Of a stretch of 40,035 bases of DNA, positions 9,699 through 18,535 are shown piece by piece. This DNA is from Deltaproteobacteria bacterium (lineage in GTDB: Bacteria > Myxococcota_A > UBA796): contig NYTD01000325.1 of NCBI GenBank assembly GCA_002683315.1, forward strand, positions 1 to 40,035, given 5' to 3'. Position 1 is the first letter of the stretch. Each line of letters begins with the position of its first letter. Below the pieces are notes generated by a model. It did not search any database and had not been told where the DNA came from. It was given only the letters and a program-made list of their open reading frames with translations. The translations under genes and the position numbers were made by a program.

Positions 9699-11119
9699 TT
9701 GTATTCCTATCTTCTATACTCTGGGCGGCAGACGTCGATATCTCTCCAGAAGATGCAGCCGACATCGATGCAGCCATAACATTACTACGACCTGGTGATA
9801 CGCTACGCTTCACTGGAGGGACCTATGATGTATGGAATTGGAATTTCACTCTCAACGGAGAAGAGGACAACCCTATTCGAATCGTTGCAGAAGAAGGTTG
9901 TGAATTTGTCATTCGAACCAACGAAGAAGGGTCATACCCCAGTCGAGGTTTTTATTTTTCTGAATCTTCTTTTCTAGAAATAGAAAATATCCAGCTATCT
10001 GGAGACGAAGGTTGGGATGGTGAAGATGTATCGTTTGAAGGAATGCGTTTCAACGTTGTATCCGATATCTCTGTGCGGAATGTAAAGATCAAAAAAACAG
10101 GTGGTGCCTCCTTTGTTTTGACAGGAGACTCTACACGTGTCACGGTTGAGTCCAGTTCTTTTTCAAGCACACGCAATGGTACACCGGTTGTAGCAGGGTG
10201 TAACAATCTTAGCTGCTATGTCTCCGATTTTTCATTTATCAAAAATTTGGTACACAGCAACAATAATGAAAACCATGACCTCATCTACATCTATGATGGT
10301 GTACAAAATGCCACAATCAGTGACAATGTGCTCTATGGATCCGTCCGAAATGGCATCACTATGGGTCATCCAGACAATGGAGATCCGTCTTATATTGAGC
10401 GTAATGTCATTTGGAACGTTGACAATGCTGGTTTTGTCGGCCGTGGTCCTATGGTCGTACGCAACAACATCATTTTCAACACCGGAGGACAAGGGATGTA
10501 TTTTTCCAATCCCGGAACCGGATATGAAGGTATTGTCATCTCCTTTAATACAGTAGTCAAGACAGGAAGTTACGGTGTTGAACTTCGCAATTGGCATGAA
10601 GTTGTGGGAAACGTTTTTTCCAATAATGCAGTATGCAATCCTGTCGGAACATCTGTATATTTTCAAATCAATGAGGATATGGAAACAGAGACTTCTGGAC
10701 ACACCATATACAACAATCTGCTCTGTGGTTCCGTTTCCAACCTATCTGAGACATTGGGCCATTTCCTATTGGGATATGGATATTCTGATTTTATCGACGT
10801 AGAGGGATGGAACTTTTATCCTTCCGAAGACTCCATGTTGCTCAATACTGCAGATCCTTCCGGAGAAAACTTTATTCCAGAAATTGATTTTAATGGTGTT
10901 CCTCGTGATGGTGCAGCTCCTGAAATCGGTGCATACGAATGGGATGGAGCAAACAATCCTGGATGGCAAATCCGAGAAGGCTTCAAAACCTACGATCTTG
11001 AGAGCAATGTATCAGAAGAAGTAGTCTCCGAAGGATGCTGTGCAAACAATGATAGTCCTGAAAAAGCGCTGGTTTTGCTTCCTATTTTGCTACTTGCCCA
11101 CAGACGACGACGTAGCTAA
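9695..11119 (+). CDS. Right-handed parallel beta-helix protein with MYXO-CTERM-like C-terminal sorting tail
   Basis: RPGDTLRFTGGTYD and repeated N/I/V-rich coils; C-terminus EGCCANNDSPEKALVLLPILLLAHRRRRS (Cys, hydrophobic stretch, Arg cluster); ATGA overlap with previous gene. Confidence 0.75.
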   Translation: MIVFLSSILWAADVDISPEDAADIDAAITLLRPGDTLRFTGGTYDVWNWNFTLNGEEDNPIRIVAEEGCEFVIRTNEEGSYPSRGFYFSESSFLEIENIQLSGDEGWDGEDVSFEGMRFNVVSDISVRNVKIKKTGGASFVLTGDSTRVTVESSSFSSTRNGTPVVAGCNNLSCYVSDFSFIKNLVHSNNNENHDLIYIYDGVQNATISDNVLYGSVRNGITMGHPDNGDPSYIERNVIWNVDNAGFVGRGPMVVRNNIIFNTGGQGMYFSNPGTGYEGIVISFNTVVKTGSYGVELRNWHEVVGNVFSNNAVCNPVGTSVYFQINEDMETETSGHTIYNNLLCGSVSNLSETLGHFLLGYGYSDFIDVEGWNFYPSEDSMLLNTADPSGENFIPEIDFNGVPRDGAAPEIGAYEWDGANNPGWQIREGFKTYDLESNVSEEVVSEGCCANNDSPEKALVLLPILLLAHRRRRS

Positions 11120-11143
11120 TCATCCACACAGGGAGGAGAGATC

Positions 11144-13237
11144 ATGATTGCATTATTCATGCTGGCATGTGGCCCTGACATACCCGATTTTCAATATGAA
11201 ATGTCTCATACAGAGATTGATTTTGGTGTTGTCTCGATTGGTATTTGGCAAAGCTATGGAGTTCGCCTCCTAAATACAGGCTCACAACCTTTTGATGTAT
11301 GGTCTATTTCCTTTTCCGATCCAGCGGGAGATGTTTGGGAATTACAAGGAGATGTTGAGGAAAAAACACTACTTTCTGGTGAGGGAGCGATTATCGATAT
11401 TATCTTTTTACCAGAAGAAGAAAAGACCTACAGCAATACCGTTCGTTTTTTGACGTCACTTGAAGGAGATGACTCCATCAGCTATGTCACAGTGACAGGT
11501 CAAGGAGGAAATTCTATTCGCGATGATGATGGAGATGGATACTCTGTAGAGAATGGAGATTGCAACGATGACAATCCTTCCATATATCCTGGTGCTGATG
11601 AAGCCTGTGATGGTTTAGACACCAATTGTGATGGGTTCACACCTCCTGAAGAAAATGATGGTGACAATGATGGATGGCGTCTTTGTTCGGGAGACTGCGA
11701 CGATACTGACCGATTTGTATATCCCAATGCTCCTGAGCGCTGTGATGGAAAAGACAATGACTGTAACGGAATCGCGGAAGATGCGGTTGATCTAGATGGA
11801 GATGGCCAAACAGAGTGTGAAGGAGATTGCGATGATACAGAACCAACCGTTATGTATGGTGGACTTGAGATCTGTGACTTCTTAGATAACGACTGTGATG
11901 GACTCATCGATGAGTTGGATGCTGACAACGATGGCTTCTCTGCATGTTGGAGTGGTGACTGTGATGATTTTGATGCCTCTTCTTATCCTGTTGTACTCGA
12001 TGGGAATGTAGAAGGAATTGGAGAAGGAACATTGGCCGCACCATACAAATCATTAAGCACCGCATTTGCCAATCTCAATCCGAATTGCCCCACTGTTTTG
12101 ATTGTACCAGGAACCCATGAGATCGAAGGAAGCTGGACACAACAAGGAGAAGTGCGATTACTCGGTGGAGGAGAATACCCCGAAGATACCACCATAAAAC
12201 CATTTCCTACCAACTCTCGTATTTTGAGAGCTTTTCCCAACTCAAGTATTGTGTTGGAAAATCTAACAGCATTTGGTGGAGATTCCGATGTTCCGGGGAC
12301 AATTTTATATGCAGAAGATGGAACAACAAGCACCCTTCTCAATGTGGAGATTTTAGACAATCAAAGTACTGCCCAAGGAGGAGCCATCTCCATCTTTGGG
12401 GGTGTTTTGCATACCATAGACTCCACTTTCTCCTACAATACTGCAATCAATGGTGGTGCAGTTTATGTCGAATCAGGTGAATATATCGATGAAGGTTCAT
12501 CTTTTATCGCAAATGAGGCTACAAACGGTGGAGGATTGGCCACACTCAACTCCAGCGTCACGCTAAATGGGACACGATTTAAGGGCAACATCGCCAGCGA
12601 AAATGGTGGAGCCCTTTGGTCTGAGAATCCCCTATCCTTTTTGATTTCTTATATCTCTATACTCAATAATGAGGCTAATCAATGGGGTGGTGGTATATTT
12701 TTGAGCAATGCACACCAAAATCCGTACATCATAAAAAACAACCTATTTCAAGGGAACCAAGCGTTAAATGGTGGTGGAATAGCGATCTCTGGTCAGCAAG
12801 CTTCTGGAATTGTAGCCAACTCCACATTTGTCGACAACACAACACAAGAACAAGGAACCGACGTCGCATTCGATATCGATTCCGCAGTGGATGGAAATTA
12901 CCTTTGGTCCAATATATTTGCTTATGGCACAGGTCTAAGCGGTGTCTACGTCACAGAGACAGCCTTGGCCAGTGTTGGATACAATATATGCTGGTCTTCT
13001 GGAGACGAGTGTATGTCGGTTCCCGCAGATGCAGATGATGGAAGTAATTTATATGAAGCCCCCCTATTCTCGCTTTTTATCGATGATAACGCACTTGTAG
13101 GAGATGATTTCTCTTTGCAAAGCACATCTTCAGCAATCGATTCAGGACCTTTGGATGGAGAAGGGCCATCTTACTACAGCATATGGCAAGATGATGATGG
13201 GACCCAAAATGACCGAGGCTATACCGGAGGGCAGTAG
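11144..13237 (+). CDS. Lipoprotein: ASH-like domain + MopE-type repeats + beta-helix (paralog of 7599..9698)
   Basis: MIALFMLAC-GPD; strong SD GGGAGGAG; same domain order and near-identical length (697 vs 699 aa) as 7599..9698. Confidence 0.85.
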   Translation: MIALFMLACGPDIPDFQYEMSHTEIDFGVVSIGIWQSYGVRLLNTGSQPFDVWSISFSDPAGDVWELQGDVEEKTLLSGEGAIIDIIFLPEEEKTYSNTVRFLTSLEGDDSISYVTVTGQGGNSIRDDDGDGYSVENGDCNDDNPSIYPGADEACDGLDTNCDGFTPPEENDGDNDGWRLCSGDCDDTDRFVYPNAPERCDGKDNDCNGIAEDAVDLDGDGQTECEGDCDDTEPTVMYGGLEICDFLDNDCDGLIDELDADNDGFSACWSGDCDDFDASSYPVVLDGNVEGIGEGTLAAPYKSLSTAFANLNPNCPTVLIVPGTHEIEGSWTQQGEVRLLGGGEYPEDTTIKPFPTNSRILRAFPNSSIVLENLTAFGGDSDVPGTILYAEDGTTSTLLNVEILDNQSTAQGGAISIFGGVLHTIDSTFSYNTAINGGAVYVESGEYIDEGSSFIANEATNGGGLATLNSSVTLNGTRFKGNIASENGGALWSENPLSFLISYISILNNEANQWGGGIFLSNAHQNPYIIKNNLFQGNQALNGGGIAISGQQASGIVANSTFVDNTTQEQGTDVAFDIDSAVDGNYLWSNIFAYGTGLSGVYVTETALASVGYNICWSSGDECMSVPADADDGSNLYEAPLFSLFIDDNALVGDDFSLQSTSSAIDSGPLDGEGPSYYSIWQDDDGTQNDRGYTGGQ

Positions 13238-13299
13238 TGTGAATATAAAAAGGCAATCAAGACACTCTTTTCAATGTTATCGGAACATCTGTATGGAGA

Positions 13300-15711
13300 T
13301 CACAATTCTCCCTCACAAATAAAGGCATGGGGCGTATAACAATCTCCATCAATCCACTCCCAAATACCGGTTGGAGAAAGATGAAGAGAAACACAATTGC
13401 TATCCGTATTCGTGGTTGGATAGCCGATGCCCCAATTAAAAAATTGGGTATACGTTCCATGCCAATCCCACATTCCTTCTTGCACCTTGTCATTTAGGCC
13501 TGTCCACCAGTAGGTATCATCACAATCTTGGTGAACACCATCTCGCGGAATCTCGGGAGCGCCGGGATAAATGGTATCATCGGTGTCATCACAATCATCT
13601 CCGCTATAGAACCCGTCTCCATCGGAATCAACACCAGACGTAGAGACCGCAAATGAGTCACTGTAATTGTAATTATAGGTATCCATGATGGTGACGAGCC
13701 AGTCATGCTCTGCTTGATCATCGATGGTCACAAGCGCATAGCCCGGATGACTAATGCATCCTCCCTTTGCAAAATCCCATGCAGAATCAGATGTGCAAAA
13801 GAGATAGTTGCTACCATTGTATGTCTCAAAATCACATGTTGGACAGTCTGTAGAAGTGCAAGGACATACACTTGATGAATCCGCGTTTCCATCACAATCA
13901 TTATCTACAGCATCACATATTTCAACAGCATCGGGATTAACCTCGATATCTTCATCATTGCAGTCAAAGTCAGGAGAACTGGTCTCTTGATCGGACAGCA
14001 CAAAGATATCATCACAATCATACTGAAGAACCCCTCCTGCAAATCCATCACCATCTGTATCAAGGTACCCTGCGAAGGCATCAATCGCCGTGTTGGGCTC
14101 GTTGATCGTACCATCACAATTGTTGTCTACTGTATCCGCACACAGCTCGTCCGCAGCTGGGCTAATATTAGGCTCGGCATCGTTACAGTCTTCATTATTC
14201 GCTACCCTACCTGCCGGCTGATAGCAGCGCTGCATGACATTGGTAATATCCCCGTATCCATCACCATCGGAGTCAAGATACCATATCGAAGTGGGTACTC
14301 CATTGTCGATTTGAAAATTACAGTCATCGTCAATCTGGTTGCAGATTTCGGCAGCAGCAGGATGAATTGCACCGTCCAAATCGTTGCAATCGGTTCCATC
14401 TGCAACATAACCAGAGGGAACAGTACAACCTAAATCCCAAGAAAGCGGATCACCATAGGTGTCACCATCGGTGTCTGCATACCAAATACTCGCATCATTG
14501 GCATTATCGTCACTGGCGCCATTGCAGTTATCATCTTCTCCATTACATACCTCTATTCCTTGTGGGTTTTGTGTTGCGTCTCCATCATCACAATCAAGAT
14601 TGTTAAGAGAGAATGACCCCACAAGTTCCGTGCAAGAATTGGTTGCTGCACCTGATCCGTATCCATCTCCATCGAGGTCGTCGTAGTATGCTGTACTTCC
14701 CAGAGCATTCTCATCGATTGTACTATCACAATCATCATCCAATTCGTTGCATAACTCCTCTGCGTTTGGGTGAATATACGAATTGCCATCGTCACAGTCC
14801 GTTGCATCCAAAACATATCCTACAGGCTGGTCACACTGCGTTATTTTAACCAACACAGTGCCATAACCATCATTGTCAAGATCCTGAAAATAGTCTAGCG
14901 GATCGACTGCATCAATATCGATAATCCCATCACAATTGTCATCTTCTTGATTGCAAATCTCCGTTCCATTTGGATGCTGCAACCCATCTGCATCATCACA
15001 ATCATAAGCATTGTCTATATACCCCTCAGGCTGCTCACATGCTGCTAAAGCAACATCCGGATTGCCAAATCCATCTTGGTCTTCATCCGCATACCAAAGA
15101 CGATTCACTTGACTTAATTCATCGATATCGCCATCACAATCGTTGTCTATTTCATCACAAACTTCAATTGCACCAATATATACCTCAGCATTATTATCAT
15201 CACAGTCTTGCGAATTGTAGACATATCCATCGGCAGCTTGTGTACAATCCGTAAGCGGAGTTGCTGGATCGCCAAATCCATCTTCATCGACATCACGAAA
15301 GAGACCAACAACCAAGTCTTCGTCGATTTCATCATCACAGTCATTGTCAATCTCATCGCAGAACTCTTCGGCTCCCGGATATGCCGTTGCGTTACTATCA
15401 TTGCAATCATTTCCGTTGGTTACATATCCGGACAATCCCTCGCACGATGTAACCTCAACTGCTAAATCGCCAAAACCATCTTGGTCGCCATCTAAATAGT
15501 ATGTCGTCGCAACTCCCTCATCAATCTCTTGGTTGCAGTTGTTGTCAATGCCATCACAACGCTCTGTTGCTGCTGGATTTACGCCTGCATTGCTATCATC
15601 ACAGTCTTCTGATGCAAGAAAACCATCTTGATCGGCATCGATATCATTTTGAGGGTCTGCGTCTTTTGAACCATGTCCAGAACAAGCCAATAAGAATAGA
15701 AATACAAACAT
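13300..15711 (-). CDS. Lipoprotein with about 10 MopE-type repeats and C-terminal C-type lectin-like domain
   Basis: Preferred start MFVFLFLLAC-SGHG (15711), separated by one base from the upstream TAA; repeats such as DCDDSNAGVNPAATERCDGIDNNCNQEIDEG; C-term YWWTGLND...WIDGDCYTPHAFICE is CTLD-like. Confidence 0.85.
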   Translation of the reverse strand: MFVFLFLLACSGHGSKDADPQNDIDADQDGFLASEDCDDSNAGVNPAATERCDGIDNNCNQEIDEGVATTYYLDGDQDGFGDLAVEVTSCEGLSGYVTNGNDCNDSNATAYPGAEEFCDEIDNDCDDEIDEDLVVGLFRDVDEDGFGDPATPLTDCTQAADGYVYNSQDCDDNNAEVYIGAIEVCDEIDNDCDGDIDELSQVNRLWYADEDQDGFGNPDVALAACEQPEGYIDNAYDCDDADGLQHPNGTEICNQEDDNCDGIIDIDAVDPLDYFQDLDNDGYGTVLVKITQCDQPVGYVLDATDCDDGNSYIHPNAEELCNELDDDCDSTIDENALGSTAYYDDLDGDGYGSGAATNSCTELVGSFSLNNLDCDDGDATQNPQGIEVCNGEDDNCNGASDDNANDASIWYADTDGDTYGDPLSWDLGCTVPSGYVADGTDCNDLDGAIHPAAAEICNQIDDDCNFQIDNGVPTSIWYLDSDGDGYGDITNVMQRCYQPAGRVANNEDCNDAEPNISPAADELCADTVDNNCDGTINEPNTAIDAFAGYLDTDGDGFAGGVLQYDCDDIFVLSDQETSSPDFDCNDEDIEVNPDAVEICDAVDNDCDGNADSSSVCPCTSTDCPTCDFETYNGSNYLFCTSDSAWDFAKGGCISHPGYALVTIDDQAEHDWLVTIMDTYNYNYSDSFAVSTSGVDSDGDGFYSGDDCDDTDDTIYPGAPEIPRDGVHQDCDDTYWWTGLNDKVQEGMWDWHGTYTQFFNWGIGYPTTNTDSNCVSLHLSPTGIWEWIDGDCYTPHAFICEGEL

Positions 15712-15712
15712 T

Positions 15713-18214
15713 TTATCGCACCCACACATAGACATCATCAAGACCAAAAGACTCATCTGCAGGTCCTTGGCTCAATGTTGATCCAACATACAGTGAAAAG
15801 TCTTCAAAATATCCAGATTCAATCGTGGAAACATAGTGCCGAGAATCATGCGTAAAGTGATTGCCATATTGATCGGTCGGATCATAGTTGTATCCTTCTT
15901 GTGGACTTCCCCAGCCGCAAACTTGCCCGTAGATCGATAGATGATTGTCTATGTCTGTAAACCAAAAGAAATCGGCCTGTGTGTTTCCGTTGAATCCAAC
16001 ATAGGCTTCGTCAGGACCGTACACAGGATCTCCGGTATCATCCCAAGAATCCAAAGTAATATAGTCCATCTCTACCCACAATTCGGTATGTTCGATCCCA
16101 AGCGTACCAATTGTGTTGCTAAACTCTCCTCCATGATTGTGGCTTGGTCCAGAGATGACTCGATACCCACCCAAAATACGCCCCCAAGAACCACATATAC
16201 TGGTTTGTTGTAGCGTCCACCCTGGATCTGGTGGGTTCATGTCATCTACAAAAACCTGTGTCCACCCCCCAGAGAATGAGCTCATATCACACTGCAACTG
16301 CTCGATACTCCCCCACCGTGGTCCCCATGTTTCCAGTGCGACAACACAATCTGATTCTGTTGAGTATGTCGGATCCGTACAAGTGGCAGCCGCTTCACAA
16401 TCCACTTGGGTTGCATAGGTTGAATCTGAGCACGATGCTGCAGAGTGTGCGGGGACATTGATGTAGTATGCCCCGTCGGGAAGAGAGGAATCTACGCTGA
16501 GTATATCTTTACAGTTTGCAGCAGGACATATTTCATCCAAACCAAGCTGCCCAGCATCTGCCGAACCATCGCAATCATCATCGAGACCGTTGCACACTTC
16601 TATACCGTCAGGATTAATCAAACTGCGCGTATCATCACAATCGGAGGTCTGAGAAATAAAATTCTGCGGCTGTAGACAATTATACTCAATGTTATTGGGA
16701 TCCCCGTATCCATCTCCATCCAAATCCGCATACCACAGATCTGTGGGAATTCCTTCATCCGTTAAACCATTGCAGTCATCATCGATCTCATTGCAGATTT
16801 CGGTGGCATCTGGATTAATCGCTGCGCCACCTTGGGCGGGATCATCATTGCAGTCATAGATCATTGTACCAGAAGAATCATATTGTGGATCGATAAATCC
16901 AACAGAAGGCACGCACGCTAGCTCCAATAATGTCCCTCCGTATCCGTCTCCATCTTCATCAAGATAGAAGTTTTGTCGGTCTGCAGCCATCTCATCGATC
17001 ACAGTGTTGCAATTATCATCGATCTCATTGCAGTACTCTATGGCGTATGGATAGATCGTTGCACCACCTTGTATAGGGTCATCATTGCAGTCGGAACTGT
17101 TTGTGGACAGACCTACTGTGATAGAACAACTGTTTACTGGAGCGTGTACATCACCAAATCCGTCGCCATCAGCATCGGTAAAAAATACCGTTGCATCAAT
17201 GGCTTCTTCATCGAAATCCCCATCACAATCATCGTCAATACTGTTGCAGTACTCTTGACGAGCAGGACTTGTTTCAAAGCGAGCATCGTCACAATCATCG
17301 GAATTCGCAGAATACCCCGGCGGCTGGGTACATGAATATATGGTACCTGAATTTGATCCATAGCCATCAAAATCTGCATCCTCATACCAAATCAATGCAT
17401 CTATCGCGTCGTCGCCGAGAATTCCATTACAGTTATTGTCTTGACCGTTACATAGTTCAAAAGCATCGGGATTGATGGAAGAGTCTACATCATTACAATC
17501 TAGACTATTGCTCAAATATCCTTCTGGTTGAGTGCAGCCAGAGATGAACACATCTGGGTCCCCATACCCATCTGCATCTGCATCGGCAAACCAAATGATA
17601 TTTCCAACCTCGTCGATGTTTCCATCGCAATTGTTGTCGATGTCATCACAGATCTCTTCTTGCCCAGGAAAAACATCCGCATCACCATCATCGCAATCAC
17701 CACCTTGGAAAATATAATCTTCAGGCTGTGTGCATGCCCGTTGTGACTCTGTCCCATCTCCAAACCCGTCGTTGTCTCCATCTCGGTACCACAGTTCTCC
17801 AAGATCTTCGTCGATATTTCCGTCGCAGTTGTTATCGATGTCATCACAAACTTCGATTGCACTTGGATAACGACTTGAGTCATCATCATCACAATCATTT
17901 CCGTTGACCACATATCCAGCTGGAGCCTGACAACGTTCGACGAAATAATCAGAAGCACCAAAACCGTCCTCATCAGAGTCCAGGTAATACAAAGACAACA
18001 CACCCTCGTCAATCTGACCATCACAGTTGTTATCCACCTCATCGCAGACCTCAACAGATCCCGGATTGATCAAGGCATCGCTGTCATTGCAATCTTCCCA
18101 AGCAAGATAGCCATCTTGATCGGCATCAACATCACCCACAGTGCCATCTAAATCATCTGTATCCAGCATTTTATTTGTTTCAGTACTGCAAGAAAAGAGA
18201 ATCCACCAAAGCAT
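15713..18214 (-). CDS. Lipoprotein with about 8 MopE-type repeats and C-terminal fibrinogen-like (GGWT-type) domain
   Basis: MLWWILFSC-STET; repeats DCNDSDALINPGSVEVCDEVDNNCDGQIDEG; C-term CKDILSVDSSLPDGAYYINVP...QCDMSSFSGGWTQVF resembles fibrinogen-like domain starts. Confidence 0.8.
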   Translation of the reverse strand: MLWWILFSCSTETNKMLDTDDLDGTVGDVDADQDGYLAWEDCNDSDALINPGSVEVCDEVDNNCDGQIDEGVLSLYYLDSDEDGFGASDYFVERCQAPAGYVVNGNDCDDDDSSRYPSAIEVCDDIDNNCDGNIDEDLGELWYRDGDNDGFGDGTESQRACTQPEDYIFQGGDCDDGDADVFPGQEEICDDIDNNCDGNIDEVGNIIWFADADADGYGDPDVFISGCTQPEGYLSNSLDCNDVDSSINPDAFELCNGQDNNCNGILGDDAIDALIWYEDADFDGYGSNSGTIYSCTQPPGYSANSDDCDDARFETSPARQEYCNSIDDDCDGDFDEEAIDATVFFTDADGDGFGDVHAPVNSCSITVGLSTNSSDCNDDPIQGGATIYPYAIEYCNEIDDNCNTVIDEMAADRQNFYLDEDGDGYGGTLLELACVPSVGFIDPQYDSSGTMIYDCNDDPAQGGAAINPDATEICNEIDDDCNGLTDEGIPTDLWYADLDGDGYGDPNNIEYNCLQPQNFISQTSDCDDTRSLINPDGIEVCNGLDDDCDGSADAGQLGLDEICPAANCKDILSVDSSLPDGAYYINVPAHSAASCSDSTYATQVDCEAAATCTDPTYSTESDCVVALETWGPRWGSIEQLQCDMSSFSGGWTQVFVDDMNPPDPGWTLQQTSICGSWGRILGGYRVISGPSHNHGGEFSNTIGTLGIEHTELWVEMDYITLDSWDDTGDPVYGPDEAYVGFNGNTQADFFWFTDIDNHLSIYGQVCGWGSPQEGYNYDPTDQYGNHFTHDSRHYVSTIESGYFEDFSLYVGSTLSQGPADESFGLDDVYVWVR

Positions 18215-18349
18215 TCTAATACTCCATATGATTGCTTATAGTATATGAGCTACAAAAAATAATGTTGAATACTTTCTATCTACCTGTTCAAAAATATGTA
18301 TCGAACATCTTCTTTTCTTGCACATCACTTGAATGGATGAAATTCAGAC

Positions 18350-18391
18350 TGAATCCCATTGGAACATGGAGACCAATTGCAATGGGATTCA
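18350..18391. repeat. Intergenic 12-bp perfect inverted repeat (potential hairpin)
   Basis: TGAATCCCATTG (18350-18361) and CAATGGGATTCA (18380-18391), 18-nt spacer; not followed by a T-run on either strand. Confidence 0.55.
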
Positions 18392-18535
18392 AGAGGAGTA
18401 AAAAAGCAGTAGGACTTCGTTGATTATGATCTGGAGAATATTGCTGAAAGTTGATGGTCAGCATGGGACATGACCTGCTAGTCATACAACGATCACACAA
18501 CTTGTGATGTTTTTTGGTTCTTGTGCTATGTACGC

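Noticed and set aside
10232-10702. 156-aa minus-strand ORF inside the beta-helix gene
   Set aside because: Antisense of a well-supported coding region; no recognisable domain.
13808-15465. Plus-strand ORFs antisense to the 13300..15711 repeat protein (e.g. 13987..14433)
   Set aside because: They mirror the GAT/TGT/GAC codon periodicity of the MopE repeats; His/Ile-rich low-complexity translations with no domain or RBS.
17512-18054. 180-aa alternative-frame ORF inside 15713..18214
   Set aside because: Met/Thr/Ile-rich translation is the +1/+2 frame of the same repeats; no independent evidence of coding.
13300-18214. CRISPR-like periodic repeats
   Set aside because: Periodicity of roughly 150-300 bp is protein-level MopE repeat structure with diverged DNA, not identical short direct repeats with unique spacers.
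18232-18423. 63-aa plus-strand ORF in the intergenic gap
   Set aside because: Contains the inverted repeat, no RBS or domain; probably non-coding.
18492-18513. ATCACA-N5-TGTGAT hairpin followed by T's
   Set aside because: Terminator-like only on the plus strand, where no upstream gene exists; short stem.
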